From positions 434,001-498,000 of the forward strand of contig NZ_CP018091.1 of assembly GCF_001885215.1 (NCBI RefSeq): DNA of 64,000 bases. The letters run 5' to 3'. Both the position numbers and the translations under genes were made by a program. The notes below the pieces were generated by a model. It made no database searches, was not told where the DNA came from, and saw only the letters and a program-made list of their open reading frames with translations. Positions 40,920-51,750 of the stretch are shown piece after piece. Origin of the DNA: Synechococcus sp. SynAce01 (GTDB lineage: Bacteria; Cyanobacteriota; Cyanobacteriia; PCC-6307; Cyanobiaceae). Within the stretch, counting starts at the first letter, position 1; every line of letters begins with the position of its first letter.

Positions 40920-42065
40920 ATGGTCCCCATCACCCTGGATCAGGAAGCAGCTCCTGCAACCCGTCAAGCCCTGACGCTGCTGATTGTCGCGACCTCCCAG
41001 CACCTGAGCTCGCCGGGCCTGCGCGGGGTTCTCCAATTTCTGGAGAGTCATGACTATGGCTTCGAGCTGAATCTTCAGATCGCCGATCCAGCCAAACGCC
41101 CCGAGTTGCTGGAGCTCTATCGCCTGGTGGCCACCCCCGCCGTGGTCAAGCTCCACCCAGCGCCTCGTCAGGTGTTCGCCGGCAACACCATCCTCGAGCA
41201 ACTCAAGGGCTGGTTGCCCCGTTGGCAGCAGCTGGAGATGGTGAGCGGCCTGGGAATGAGCCTGCGCCCGGTCGAGAACGATGGCAGCCGCAGCCAGCGG
41301 GAACTCCAGCTCGAAGACCAGCTGCTGGTGCTGCGCCAGGAGAATGAAACACTGATTAATCGGCTCGGGGTGCAAGAACGGCGGCTGCGGATGGTCGCCC
41401 ATGAACTGCGCACGCCCCTGACCGCCGCGAAACTGGCCCTGCAGAGCTTGCAGCTTGGACAGATCGACAACAGCCGCTGCAAGGACGTGCTGAACCGCCG
41501 GCTCGACGACATCGAGCATCTCTCCAAGGACCTGCTGGAGGAGGGCACGACCCGATGGGAAGCCCTGTTCAATCCCCAGCGCCTGGATCTCGGCTCAGTG
41601 GCAGCGGAAGCCCTGCTGGAGCTCGAAAAACTCTGGGTGGGCCGGGACTTGACACTCCTGGCCGATGTTCCCGCCGACCTGCCTGATGTCTTCGCCGACC
41701 AACGGCGCATGCGCCAGGTCCTGCTGAACCTGCTCGAAAACGCCCTGAAATTCACCCCTGAAGGGGGGCAGGTGACGCTGAGAATCCTGCACCGGACCAG
41801 CCAGTGGGTTCAGGTGTCAATCTGCGACACCGGCCCTGGAATCCCGAGGGAAGAACAGGAACGGATTTTCCTCGACCGCGTCCGCCTCCCCCAGACCTCT
41901 GCCACCACATCGGGATTCGGGGTGGGTCTGTCGGTGTGCCGGCGAATCACCGAGGCCCACGGCGGTCGCAGTTGGGTGGTCTCGGAGCCAGGCGAGGGAG
42001 CCTGCTTTCACTTCACCGTCCCGACCTGGAAAGGCCAGCACGCCCTGGCCCAGAGTCCGCCTTGA
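40920..42065 (+). CDS. sasA: Circadian input/output histidine kinase SasA
   Basis: SasA binds KaiC through its KaiB-like N-terminus and phosphorylates RpaA, carrying the clock signal to transcription. The 381-aa protein has the KaiB-like domain ([19 protein letters not shown], then [16 protein letters not shown], about residues 16-95), a coiled linker, the H-box [16 protein letters not shown] (His about 161), the N-box [16 protein letters not shown] and G-boxes DTGPGIP and [15 protein letters not shown] 40920 follows CAGGGG closely; GTG 40902 is an alternative. No kai genes are in the window. Confidence 0.95.
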   Translation: MVPITLDQEAAPATRQALTLLIVATSQHLSSPGLRGVLQFLESHDYGFELNLQIADPAKRPELLELYRLVATPAVVKLHPAPRQVFAGNTILEQLKGWLPRWQQLEMVSGLGMSLRPVENDGSRSQRELQLEDQLLVLRQENETLINRLGVQERRLRMVAHELRTPLTAAKLALQSLQLGQIDNSRCKDVLNRRLDDIEHLSKDLLEEGTTRWEALFNPQRLDLGSVAAEALLELEKLWVGRDLTLLADVPADLPDVFADQRRMRQVLLNLLENALKFTPEGGQVTLRILHRTSQWVQVSICDTGPGIPREEQERIFLDRVRLPQTSATTSGFGVGLSVCRRITEAHGGRSWVVSEPGEGACFHFTVPTWKGQHALAQSPP

Positions 42066-42090
42066 CGAAGGGCCACTCCAAACCGTAGTT
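42062..42090 (+). promoter_or_regulatory. Candidate promoter for tRNA-Glu
   Basis: TTGACG at 42062-42067 and GTAGTT at 42085-42090 are 17 bp apart. The -35 is good and the -10 weak. The site overlaps the end of sasA and lies 45 bp before the tRNA. Confidence 0.4.
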
Positions 42091-42135
42091 TCCAACCACG
42101 GTCCGCCTGGCTTAAACGCTGTGCCCCGTGGCCTT

Positions 42136-42208
42136 GCCCCCATCGTCTAGAGGCCTAGGACACCTCCCTTTCACGGAGGCGACAGGGGTTCGAATCCCCT
42201 TGGGGGTA
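42136..42208 (+). tRNA. trnE: tRNA-Glu (anticodon TTC)
   Basis: A 73-nt cloverleaf: acceptor GCCCCCA pairs with TGGGGGT (G1-T72 wobble), D-arm ATCGTCTAGAGG..., anticodon stem CCTCC/GGAGG with loop CTTTCAC (anticodon TTC) and T-arm CAGGGGTTCGAATCCCCT. Discriminator A at 42208; no CCA is encoded. In cyanobacteria this tRNA also supplies glutamate for tetrapyrrole synthesis. Confidence 0.97.
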
Positions 42209-42510
42209 TTCAATCGAAGAGGTCGAAGCGTTTTTGCTGACTTTTCGATTGACAACCATTGGCTATTAACGGCGATTCGCTGTTTACAGCGATTGCGCAA
42301 CCATCGAGCTGTTTAGCTATTTCTGATTTAAATGGTTAGTTTTCGAGGTTTTTCCTCTTCTTTGGCTCTTGTTTTGTGCGAAAACAAACTCGCAGTTAGA
42401 AAGGGTTAATCAGTGCTGACTGGCTCTGATGATCAAGCGCTGCTAGGTGCAGCGAACAACGGCTGACCCTGCGTTCGCGATCAAACCTGATTCAGAGGCC
42501 TCGTTCAGGC
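42209..42510. other. AT-richer intergenic stretch after tRNA-Glu
   Basis: About 300 bp with clearly lower GC than its neighbours and no convincing ORF. It starts with a perfect 9-bp inverted repeat (TCAATCGAA 42210-42218 with TTCGATTGA 42244-42252) that may end the tRNA transcript. A small GAGG-TTTTT-CCTC hairpin lies near 42346. It could hold a small RNA or be a relic of an insertion at the tRNA 3' end; I see no integrase and no repeat of the tRNA end. Confidence 0.4.
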
Positions 42511-43086
42511 TCAGAACTGCTGCGGCAGGCCTTGGCTGGCCCGACGTTGGGCCTCCCGCTGCACGGCCCGCAGATTGGCGGCCAGATCCTCACGCAGTCG
42601 CTGCTCGATCAGGCCGATCGGCATGCCCTGGCGCCCCTGAACCGTCAGTTCGTAGAGAAGCCTGGAGCCCAGGCGATCACCGCTCACCCGCCAGGCCCCC
42701 TCGAAGCGCCGGAAATCACCCTGGGTCATCGCGAAGTGAAGCAGGCCTTCCTCGGGCTTTTCGGTCAACTCGAGCTCAACGCGAGCCTTGAAGCGCAGAC
42801 CGCAGAACTCCTGGCAACCGACCTGCTCCAAGCCCACCCGGGCGCCGCGGCGCCAGAGCAGGCGGGAGGTAGCGAGGTTGGGGATGAAGCGGCTGAGGTT
42901 CTCGTAATCGGTGATGACGTCCCAGACCAGGGCATGTTGCAGATCCAGGCGCAGCTGCACGGCCAGGCGGCGCACACCCTGGGGAAGGCGCTCCATGTCC
43001 TGCTGGATCGTGTCGAGGTCACAGGCCGGCTGGTTCGGATCCAGTCGAGGCTGGGGGGCAATACCGAAGGCCGAAAGTTGCGCCAA
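42511..43086 (-). CDS. SRPBCC (START-like) family protein
   Basis: A 191-aa protein of the polyketide cyclase/dehydrase type (SRPBCC fold): ALVWDVITDYENLSRFIPNL, then LRFKARVELELTEKPEEGLLHF and FRRFEGAWRVSGDRLGSRLLYELTV. These proteins have a lipid or ligand cavity; cyanobacterial members are not characterised. The start TTG 43084-43086 is the best available; no ATG or GTG precedes the conserved N-terminus closely. It is divergent from petH, with 166 bp between. Confidence 0.8.
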   Translation of the reverse strand: MAQLSAFGIAPQPRLDPNQPACDLDTIQQDMERLPQGVRRLAVQLRLDLQHALVWDVITDYENLSRFIPNLATSRLLWRRGARVGLEQVGCQEFCGLRFKARVELELTEKPEEGLLHFAMTQGDFRRFEGAWRVSGDRLGSRLLYELTVQGRQGMPIGLIEQRLREDLAANLRAVQREAQRRASQGLPQQF

Positions 43087-43194
43087 GAGAGAAACGCCGA
43101 ACTCGGGGGGTTGGGAGGTGAGGGCCGCTACACCCCGATGTCAGAACCCAAACCTAACCCTGCCGATCTGGGCGCTGGTGGGCAAGGCCTGGAA

Positions 43195-43223
43195 TTGCCT
43201 GCCTGATCAGGCTTGCCTATGAT
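43195..43223 (+). promoter_or_regulatory. petH promoter with palindrome in the spacer
   Basis: TTGCCT (43195-43200) and TATGAT (43218-43223) are 17 bp apart, a good sigma-70-type promoter. The spacer holds a perfect 12-bp palindrome GCCTGATCAGGC (43201-43212), which could be an operator. No NtcA-type GTA-N8-TAC site was seen at the usual place. Confidence 0.5.
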
Positions 43224-43252
43224 TTGGGCGCATTTTCAGGAACGGTGGCTGA

Positions 43253-44401
<1,149 letters not shown>

Positions 44402-44432
44402 AACGGGTTTCAGCCGCTGGGTTTGACGCTCT

Positions 44433-44460
44433 TGGCTTGCCTACGGGCAGGCCATTTTTT
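44433..44460 (+). terminator. Intrinsic terminator after petH
   Basis: A 9-bp stem (TGGCTTGCC with GGCAGGCCA, one T-G pair) with a TACG loop at 44433-44454, followed by six T. It separates petH from zwf. Confidence 0.8.
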
Positions 44461-44550
44461 GCCGAAACCAGCACAAATCTGCCGGCAACGCTGCGCAGGT
44501 GCCGTCCTGCCAGCTTTTGTGGGTAGATCAGCCTGAATGACGCCCTCTCC

Positions 44551-46074
44551 ATGACCAGCACCCTCACCAATCCACTCAGGGTCGGGTTGCGCCAGGAGCG
44601 CGTGATCTCGCCCCAGTGCCTGGTGATCTTCGGTGCCAGCGGCGATCTCACCCACCGCAAGCTTGTGCCTGCGCTGTTCGAGCTGTTCCGCCAGAGGCGG
44701 TTGCCCAGCGAGTTCGTCATCCTCGGCTGTGCTCGACGCCCCTGGAGTGACGACGACTTCCGCGGCAAGATGGCCGAGGCGCTGGCTGAAACGATCCGTG
44801 ATCACCCCCGCGACTGGGAGCAATTCGCTGGAAACCTCTACTACGAACCGGTCGACTTGCAGCAGAGCGAGCAGCTTCTGCGCCTGGCCGATCGCCTCGA
44901 TGGCCTCGACCGCCTGCGGGCCACGCGGGGCAACCGCACCTTCTATCTCTCCGTTTCACCTGATTTTTACGGCAGCGGCTGCCGCGCCCTCGCCGACGCC
45001 GGCCTGCTGAGCGACCCGAAGCGCAGCCGGGTGGTGATCGAAAAACCATTCGGCCGCGATTACGGCAGCGCCGAGAAGCTCAACCGGATCGTGCGGGCCT
45101 GCGCCCAGGAGAATCAGGTCTTCCGAATCGACCACTACCTGGGCAAGGAGACGGTCCAGAACATTCTGGTGCTGCGCTTCGCCAACACGATCTTTGAGCC
45201 GATCTGGAACCGCAATTTCATCTCCAGCGTGCAGATCACCGCCGCTGAAACCGTCGGGGTGGAGGAAAGGGCCGGCTACTACGAGAGTTCCGGCGCCCTG
45301 CGCGACATGGTCCAGAACCACCTCACCCAGATGCTGGCGCTCACCACGATGGAAGCGCCAGGCCGTTTCGACCCCGAAGCGATCCGCAACGAAAAGGCCA
45401 AGGTGCTGCAGGCCGCCCGCCTGGCCAACAACACGGAGCCCTGGAAATGCTGCGTGCGCGGGCAGTACAGCGCCGGCGGCAGCCCCAGCGACCCGTTCAA
45501 GGCCTACCGCGACGAGCCGGGCGTGAACCCGAACAGCACCACCGAAACCTATGTGGCGATGAAGCTGTTCATCGACAACTGGCGCTGGCAAGGCGTGCCC
45601 TTCTATCTGCGCACGGGCAAACGCCTGCCGAAGCGGCTCTCCGAGGTGGTGCTCACCTTCCGGGAAGCTCCCGTCCACCTCTTCGATGCCGCCGGCGGCA
45701 GCCCAACGGCCAACCAGCTGATCCTGCGCATCCAGCCCGATGAAGGCGCTGGCTTTGTTTTTGATGTGAAGGCGCCGGGTTCAGGCATGCGCAGCCGACC
45801 GGTCGACATGCACTTTTCCTACGACGAATCTTTCGGGGAACCGTCTGACGAGGGCTACGTGCGCCTGCTGGCCGACGCCATGCTGGGTGACCCCACCCTC
45901 TACACCCGCGCCGATGAAGTGGAAGCCGCCTGGCGGCTGTACACGCCGCTGCTGGAGCTGATCGAGGACAGCCCCTGGCAGTTGCCGGTTCAGCCCTACG
46001 AGGCCGGCACCTGGGGACCCGGTGCCGCCGACAGCCTGCTGGCCTCCGACGGCCTGATGTGGCGCCGTCCCTGA
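44551..46074 (+). CDS. zwf: Glucose-6-phosphate dehydrogenase
   Basis: Zwf starts the oxidative pentose phosphate pathway, the main source of NADPH in the dark. The 507-aa protein has the coenzyme motif VIFGASGDLTHRKL (about residue 25), the active-site RIDHYLGKETVQN (about 190), and the region RTGKRLPKRLSEVVL. Cysteines in the middle (WKCCVRG) could be part of the redox control known for cyanobacterial G6PDH. It is followed by opcA after 46 bp, the usual cyanobacterial pair. Confidence 0.97.
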   Translation: MTSTLTNPLRVGLRQERVISPQCLVIFGASGDLTHRKLVPALFELFRQRRLPSEFVILGCARRPWSDDDFRGKMAEALAETIRDHPRDWEQFAGNLYYEPVDLQQSEQLLRLADRLDGLDRLRATRGNRTFYLSVSPDFYGSGCRALADAGLLSDPKRSRVVIEKPFGRDYGSAEKLNRIVRACAQENQVFRIDHYLGKETVQNILVLRFANTIFEPIWNRNFISSVQITAAETVGVEERAGYYESSGALRDMVQNHLTQMLALTTMEAPGRFDPEAIRNEKAKVLQAARLANNTEPWKCCVRGQYSAGGSPSDPFKAYRDEPGVNPNSTTETYVAMKLFIDNWRWQGVPFYLRTGKRLPKRLSEVVLTFREAPVHLFDAAGGSPTANQLILRIQPDEGAGFVFDVKAPGSGMRSRPVDMHFSYDESFGEPSDEGYVRLLADAMLGDPTLYTRADEVEAAWRLYTPLLELIEDSPWQLPVQPYEAGTWGPGAADSLLASDGLMWRRP

Positions 46075-46120
46075 GCTCCAGACACCTGACCAACCGCCGA
46101 CCCTCCCTGCGCTCGCCCCG

Positions 46121-47422
46121 ATGTCCCCCCAGCTCACCCTTCAGGCCCCGCTCGAACTCTCCCCTGACGAGGTGCCGAATTATCTCGAGCATCTGTGGGG
46201 CAGCGAACTCGACGCCTCCACCGGAGCCTCCACCTTCACCCTGGTGGTCTGGGAGCCGTCGTGGCTGCAGCAGCAGCTGATCCGCACCGGCCACATCGAC
46301 GGGCCGATCAACGGCCTGCTCAACAAGGAGCTCTTCGCCGCCGCCCGCTCGGTCACAGCGGATTGCGGCTTGCCGCTCTGCACCGCTCCGATGGCCCCCG
46401 AGCTGTCCCACGCCCTGGGTGAGCAACCGGGTGAACACAAGGCCGAGGATCTGCGCGGTCAGTTTGTGGACCAGGCGATCAGTGCCCACCGCCCGCGCCG
46501 GCTGATCACCCTGGCCCCGACCCTGCGCGAAGACCACCCGCTGGAAACGCTGGTGGCCGCCTACTGCCCCCTACCGGAGGAGAGCAGTGGCAGCCCACCG
46601 GCCTGTGGCGACGTGGTCGTACTGCGGGGCGGCAAGGGCGCCATCGAGCAAGGCCTGGCCCTTGTGGGTCCGCTGGTGGCGGAGGAGCTCCCTTGCTGGG
46701 TGTGGTGGAACGGATCTCTCGATGAATCCCCCGATCTGCTCGAAGCCCTGGCTCTGCCCAACCGGCGGGTTGTGCTCGACAGCTCGATCGGGAATCCCCG
46801 CCGCTGCCTCGATGTCTTGGTGGACATGATCGCCACCGGACGAGCGGTGAACGACCTCAACTGGTTGCGGCAGCGCGGCTGGACCGAATCCCTGGCGATG
46901 GTGTTCGATCCGCCCGGCCGCCGTGAGGCCCTCAACAAGGTGGTGCAGCTCGACATCGACGTGGAAGGAACGCACCCGGTGCAGGGCTTGCTGCTGGCGG
47001 CCTGGATCGCCGATCGGCTCGGTTGGCATCTTCTGAACAGCTACCAGATCCCCGCCGACGGCCTGGATGTGGGCATCGGAGCTGAATTCCAGCGCTCCGA
47101 TGGCGAGAGCGTCCAGGTGCGGCTGATGTCCGTTCCCGTGGGGATTCCCAACAGCCATCCCGGTGCCCTCGTTGGTCTGCGGCTGATCTGTTGCCCGCAG
47201 GGGAAAAAACCGCTGTGCGTCATCCTCTGCTCCGAATCGGGCGGCTGCATGCGCCTCGAAGCCGGTGGGGTGGCGACGATGGAACTGGCCGAGGAGGTGG
47301 TGAGCGTCTCGGGGGACAGCGAGGAGATGGAGATGGCCCGCTTGCTCAGCGGTGGACACGACTCCACCAATCCCCTGCTCGCCGCCGCCGCGCCCCTGGC
47401 TGCCAAGCTGCTGCCTCTTTGA
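46121..47422 (+). CDS. opcA: Glucose-6-phosphate dehydrogenase assembly protein OpcA
   Basis: OpcA activates G6PDH and helps its oligomerisation, partly under thioredoxin control. The 433-aa protein has the typical regions FTLVVWEPSWLQQQLIRTGHIDGPI, RPRRLITLAPTL and LDSSIGNPRRCLDVL. There are cysteine pairs (CCPQGKKPLCVILC) that could sense redox state. Position next to zwf confirms the call. Confidence 0.95.
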   Translation: MSPQLTLQAPLELSPDEVPNYLEHLWGSELDASTGASTFTLVVWEPSWLQQQLIRTGHIDGPINGLLNKELFAAARSVTADCGLPLCTAPMAPELSHALGEQPGEHKAEDLRGQFVDQAISAHRPRRLITLAPTLREDHPLETLVAAYCPLPEESSGSPPACGDVVVLRGGKGAIEQGLALVGPLVAEELPCWVWWNGSLDESPDLLEALALPNRRVVLDSSIGNPRRCLDVLVDMIATGRAVNDLNWLRQRGWTESLAMVFDPPGRREALNKVVQLDIDVEGTHPVQGLLLAAWIADRLGWHLLNSYQIPADGLDVGIGAEFQRSDGESVQVRLMSVPVGIPNSHPGALVGLRLICCPQGKKPLCVILCSESGGCMRLEAGGVATMELAEEVVSVSGDSEEMEMARLLSGGHDSTNPLLAAAAPLAAKLLPL

Positions 47423-47446
47423 TCCGCGTCCCGACGACCCGCCGGC

Positions 47447-48898
47447 ATGGCCTGTTTGATTGCGGCCCCCTGCAGCGGCAGCGGCAAAACCCTGCTCAGC
47501 CTCTGCCTGACGGCATTGGTGCGCCAGCGGGGCGAGACGATCCAGACCTTCAAGGTGGGACCGGATTACCTCGATCCCCAGCTGCTCAGCCTGGCCAGCG
47601 GCCGGCCCTGCCGCAACCTCGACAAACTGCTCTGTGGCTCCGACTGGGTGCAGCGCAGCTTCCCCTGGTGGGGGCGGCAGGCCGATCACTGCCTGGTGGA
47701 AGGGGTGATGGGCCTCTTCGATGGCCGGGGACCTGGCCTGGAGGGCAGCTCGGCTGAACTGGCCTTGAGCCTTGAGCTGCCTGTGGTGCTGGTGGTGGAG
47801 GCCAGCCGCCAGGCTGGATCCGTGGCCGCCCTGGTGAGCGGCTTCCGCGACCATCTCGCCAGCCTCCACGTTGCCGGGGTCGTGCTCAACGGCGTCAGCA
47901 CCGAGCGACATCAGGCCCTGCTCAGCGAAGCCCTGGCGGCCATCGCCATGCCGCTGTTGGGGGTGCTGCCCCGCCACCCCAGCCTCAACTTGCCCTCACG
48001 GCACCTGGGCTTGCTCCCCGCCCACGAGCTCGAAGACGTCGAGTCCAGCCTGGAGGCCTGGTCCGATCTGGCTGAGCGCCACCTCGATCTCGGCCGGCTG
48101 CTGCCGCTGCTGGAGCCGCCGCCCAACCCAGGCCCTGCGGGCCACAGCCAGGATCCGATTCGCTGGTGCCTGAAGCAGGCCAGCCCGCAGCCTCAGCCGC
48201 GGGCCCAGTCCCAGGCCAACGCCAAGGTCCAGCCGGTGCGCCTGGCGATCGCCAGCGATGCCGCCTTTCACTTCCGCTACCCCGAAGCCAGTGAGCTGCT
48301 GGCCGGGCTCGGCCTGGCGCTGCTGCCCTGGCAACCGCTGGCCGATGAGCCCCTGCCAGCCGGCTGCCAGGGCGTGATCCTGCCTGGGGGCTACCCAGAA
48401 CTGCACGCCGCCGCTCTGGCAGCCAGTGGCCGCAGCCTTGCTGAATTGCGCCGTGCCGCCGCGGCCGGATTGCCGATCTATGCCGAGTGCGGCGGCCTGC
48501 TGCTGCTCGGCGAGCAGCTGGTGGACGACAACGGCGGGGCCCACGCCATGGCGGGGCTGTTGCCGTTCTCAGCCCGGCGCGGCGCCCTGCAGCTGGGCTA
48601 TCGCCAGGCCAGCCCCCTGGCCGACGGCCTGCTGGTCCGCCAGGGGGAGAGCCTCTGCGGCCACGAATTCCACCGCTGGGAGCTGCAGCCAGCGGGCCTC
48701 AGGCGGCCTGGGGCGGAGCCAGCGCTCTGGCAGCTCGAAGGCTGGGGCTGGCCGCAACGGCCGGAGGGCTGGAGCCGGCCGAACCTGCATGCCAGCTGGC
48801 TGCACCTGCACTGGAGCGGCTGCGCCCAGATCTGCCATCGCCTGGGGGCCGCCGCCGCCGCCGCCCAGCCGCTGGCCCCCGCCCATGCGGCAACCTGA
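47447..48898 (+). CDS. cobB: Cobyrinate a,c-diamide synthase
   Basis: CobB/CbiA amidates the a and c side chains of cobyrinic acid with glutamine and ATP. The 483-aa protein has the P-loop APCSGSGKTLLSLCLTAL, FKVGPDYLDPQLLS, LVEGVMGLFDG and a class I glutamine amidotransferase half with LPGGYPELHAAAL and the cysteine in YAECGGLLLLG. Domain order and length are typical. It follows opcA by 24 bp. Confidence 0.95.
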   Translation: MACLIAAPCSGSGKTLLSLCLTALVRQRGETIQTFKVGPDYLDPQLLSLASGRPCRNLDKLLCGSDWVQRSFPWWGRQADHCLVEGVMGLFDGRGPGLEGSSAELALSLELPVVLVVEASRQAGSVAALVSGFRDHLASLHVAGVVLNGVSTERHQALLSEALAAIAMPLLGVLPRHPSLNLPSRHLGLLPAHELEDVESSLEAWSDLAERHLDLGRLLPLLEPPPNPGPAGHSQDPIRWCLKQASPQPQPRAQSQANAKVQPVRLAIASDAAFHFRYPEASELLAGLGLALLPWQPLADEPLPAGCQGVILPGGYPELHAAALAASGRSLAELRRAAAAGLPIYAECGGLLLLGEQLVDDNGGAHAMAGLLPFSARRGALQLGYRQASPLADGLLVRQGESLCGHEFHRWELQPAGLRRPGAEPALWQLEGWGWPQRPEGWSRPNLHASWLHLHWSGCAQICHRLGAAAAAAQPLAPAHAAT

Positions 48899-48933
48899 AG
48901 CCGGCACGCCGTTCGTTTTTCACCAATCGACCC

Positions 48934-49545
48934 TTGACGACCTCCCACCAACACCCCACGTCGGAGCTGTGGTTGTTACGCCACGGCGCCACCACCTGGG
49001 CCCGCCAGGGGCGCCACACCGGCACTACCGATCTGGCCTTGTTGCCCGATGGCGAAGACGAGGCCCGCGCCCTGGCTTCGGTGCTCTCTCCCCTCAGCTT
49101 CGCAGCGGTGCTCTGCAGCCCGCTGCTGCGGGCCCGTCAGACCTGCGAGCTGGCGGGGCTGGCCGGCGCCGCCCTGCCCTGTGAGGATCTGCGCGAGTGG
49201 GACTACGGCGACTACGAGGGCATCACCACCGCCGAAATTCGCCAGCAGATCCCCGGTTGGAGTGCCTGGAGCCATGGTTGCCCAGGCGGCGAGAGTGTGG
49301 CCCAGGTGGATCAGCGCTGCCAGCGGGTGATCGCCTTGGCCCTGGCCCTGGTGCCGGCTCCCGGCCAACGGGTGGCGCTGTTTGCCCACGGACACATCCT
49401 GCGGGCCCTGGGGGGTTGCTGGCTGGGCCTGGGGGCCGCCGGCGGCGGCCTGCTGTCGCTGGCCACCGGTACGGTCAGCGTGCTCGGTCACGAACGGGAA
49501 CAACGGGTGATCCTGCGCTGGAATGCCCCCACCCCTGCCAGCTGA
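48934..49545 (+). CDS. Histidine phosphatase family protein
   Basis: A 203-aa phosphoglycerate-mutase-like phosphatase: the catalytic LWLLRHGATTWARQGRHTG, then REWDYGDYEGITTAEI and the second histidine in ALFAHGHILRALG. The location after cobB raises the possibility of CobC (alpha-ribazole phosphatase), but similar phosphatases act on sugar phosphates. Start TTG 48934 is 35 bp after the cobB stop. Confidence 0.85.
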   Translation: MTTSHQHPTSELWLLRHGATTWARQGRHTGTTDLALLPDGEDEARALASVLSPLSFAAVLCSPLLRARQTCELAGLAGAALPCEDLREWDYGDYEGITTAEIRQQIPGWSAWSHGCPGGESVAQVDQRCQRVIALALALVPAPGQRVALFAHGHILRALGGCWLGLGAAGGGLLSLATGTVSVLGHEREQRVILRWNAPTPAS

Positions 49546-49549
49546 GCCG

Positions 49550-50236
49550 ATGAACCAGGTCGGTCTCTGGGGCGAGCTGATCGCCTATGGCAGCGGCGTC
49601 AGCCTCAGCCCGATCCACATCGGCCTGCTGTTTCTGTTGCTGCTCGGTGCCAACCCGTTGCGGCGGGGAGGACTGTTCGTGCTCGGTTGGATGGTGACAA
49701 TCGCGCTGATGGTGGGCCTGCTGCTCACCGTGGGCCACGGCTTTCTGCTGAGCATGGAGCAGGGCACCAGCCACCGCACCGGCCTGGACCTGCTCGGTGC
49801 CGGTGCCCTGCTGGCCCTCGGGCTGCGCGAACTGCTGCCGAGCAAGCAGGGTCTCAAGGAGCCGCCGGCCTGGTCCAAACAGCTCGATCGCCTCAGCAGC
49901 TTGCCGTTGCCGCTGCTGATCGGCGCCAGTGCGGGCCTCGAAGTGATCAGCCCCGACGATGTCTTTCTGGTGGCCAAGGCGGCCGCCGCCCTGCTCGCCG
50001 CCGGGCTGGCCTGGCGCCAGGAGTGGATCCTCGCGGCCCTGTTCACCGTGGCCGCCAGCCTGCTGTTGCTGCTGCCCTACCTGGCTGTGGTGCTGAACCG
50101 GCAGGGGATCCTGCCGCTGCTGGAGCGGGGCAAGGCCCTGCTGCTGGCACGCAGCGATCTGGTGGTGGGCGGCCTCAGCCTGGCGCTGGCCGGCTACCTG
50201 GGCTGGCAAGGGATCGAGGGCCTGCGGCTGAGCTGA
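49550..50236 (+). CDS. GAP/LysE-like membrane protein
   Basis: A 228-aa protein with about six hydrophobic segments (LSPIHIGLLFLLLLGANPLRRGG, then WMVTIALMVGLLLTVGHGFLL, and others). It resembles the GAP-family (Sap/LysE superfamily) transporters, where a loop after the first helix carries a Pro-Leu-Arg motif. Substrate unknown. It starts 4 bp after the phosphatase. The end lies in a stretch of CTGAG repeats. Confidence 0.65.
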   Translation: MNQVGLWGELIAYGSGVSLSPIHIGLLFLLLLGANPLRRGGLFVLGWMVTIALMVGLLLTVGHGFLLSMEQGTSHRTGLDLLGAGALLALGLRELLPSKQGLKEPPAWSKQLDRLSSLPLPLLIGASAGLEVISPDDVFLVAKAAAALLAAGLAWRQEWILAALFTVAASLLLLLPYLAVVLNRQGILPLLERGKALLLARSDLVVGGLSLALAGYLGWQGIEGLRLS

Positions 50237-50263
50237 GGCTGAGTTCGGCTGAAGCTGAGTTGA
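50226..50263. repeat. GGCTGAG/CTGAGTT repeat after stop codon
   Basis: The motif GCTGAG occurs four times in about 35 bp (including GGCTGAG and GCTGAGTT variants) across and after the TGA of the membrane-protein gene, between two convergent genes. It supplies several extra TGA triplets for the plus strand. Confidence 0.65.
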
Positions 50264-50271
50264 TCGGGCCC

Positions 50272-51746
50272 TTAGCCATCGCCTGTTTCCTCCTCCTCCA
50301 ACCAGCGCCGCCAGTGGTCCGCGTCGGCTTCGCTGCCTTTGGAGCCCACCATCCAGACCGCCGTACGGGCCCGGCTGACCGCCACATAGATCAACTGACG
50401 GCGGAGCAGGGGATCGCGGGGCCAGAAGACATCGGCATCGATGAACACTTCGGAGAAACTGCTGCCCTGGCTGCGGTGCACGGTCATCACAGCAGCAGGA
50501 CCCAGTGAGGCGAAGGAATCGCGCACCAGGAAGTAGCGCCGCCAGAGGCTGCGGCCTTCTTTTTTGCCCGCCTCGCGGGCTTCCGCCGCCAGGCGGGCCA
50601 GCACCGCCTCAAGCTGCCGGCGCCCCAACGATCCAGGCGGGGGAAGGAGCCGCAGCGAGAGTGGCGTCTCGCTGCTCTCCACAGCCACCACCTGGGTGTC
50701 GATCACGGGGCCGCCACTGACGCCGAAGCCGGCCAGGTCACAGCGCTCCGGAGTGACATCGCGCACCACCAGCTCCCGATTCGAGGCCAGCACCATGTCG
50801 GGTTCTTCGCCACCCTCCTCACCCTGCGGGCAGGCCGGTGCCATCACCGCCTGGCGGGTGAGCAGCACTTCGCCGGGCAGCACCGGCAACTGATCAGCCA
50901 TGGCGCCATGGATGGCGCGACGGGCCAGGGGCACCAGCTGCTCAAGCGAGCGGTTGGTGTAACAGAGGATCCGGGCCTGATCGGGGTTGTCACATTCGGC
51001 CGCCCGGCGCAGGGCGGCCTGGGCCGCCTCCAGCCAGGGCTGACGCTCCAGCAGCGCCACCAGCCCTCCCTGCTGGCGCATCACCGGAAGCAGGGGCGGG
51101 AGCCGGCAAGGCAGGCGCTGCTCGCGCAGGCCAGTGGCGAGGCGAAGCACCGGCCCCTGGTGGCGCACCACCTCGCTCAGGGCGCAGCGGTGGGCCCGCT
51201 CGATCTCAAACACCGGACTGGAGGGGGCGCCAACGGGGGGCAACTGGGCCGGATCACCCACAAACACCAGGCGGGTGGCAAAGGGATGGGCGCCTTGCAG
51301 GGCGATCTCCAGCAGCTGGCCATCCACCATCGAGGCCTCATCGATCAGCACCAGGCCCAGGTGTTCGAGGGCCACAGCCGTCTGCTCGGTGGCCTCGCAG
51401 ACTTCGCGGCCACCCTGGCGCCGCAACTTCAGCCGCAGCAGGCGGTGCAGGGTGGAGGGATGCCAGGTGGCCCGCAAGCCGCTGAGGTCGAGGTAATGGC
51501 GCAGCACGCTGACCGCCTTGTGGGTCGGGGCCACCACCGTCCAGCAGAGGCCAAGCTGCTCAACATGGGCCAGAAACGCCATCGACAGAAAGGTCTTGCC
51601 GGTGCCGGCATAGCCACTGAGCACGAAGGGGGTGCCATCCGCAGGCCTGGCCAGCCAGCTGACGAAGGCCTCAACGGCCCGTTGCTGGCCGGCGGTGAGC
51701 GCAACCGCTGCGGCCGGACCGGGGCCCCTCAACCGATCCGAGCCAC

Positions 51747-51750
<4 letters not shown>
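50272..51750 (-). CDS. RecD-like SF1B helicase
   Basis: A 492-aa ATP-dependent DNA helicase of the RecD/Dda type: Q-motif region LTAGQQRAVEAF, Walker A GYAGTGKT (about residue 47), Walker B VLIDEASMVD, FVGDPAQLPPVG, and motifs V/VI VHRSQGSSFSEV and YVAVSRARTAV. It lacks the RecBCD partner features and resembles stand-alone ATP-dependent exonuclease-like helicases in cyanobacteria. Start TTG 51750 overlaps the DUF212 stop; a second TTG is at 51732. Confidence 0.88.

Noticed and set aside
42210-42252. Attachment site of an integrated element at tRNA-Glu
   Set aside because: No duplicate of the tRNA 3' end, no integrase and no foreign genes seen.
43141-43252. NtcA site upstream of petH
   Set aside because: No GTA-N8-TAC at a suitable distance was found by eye.
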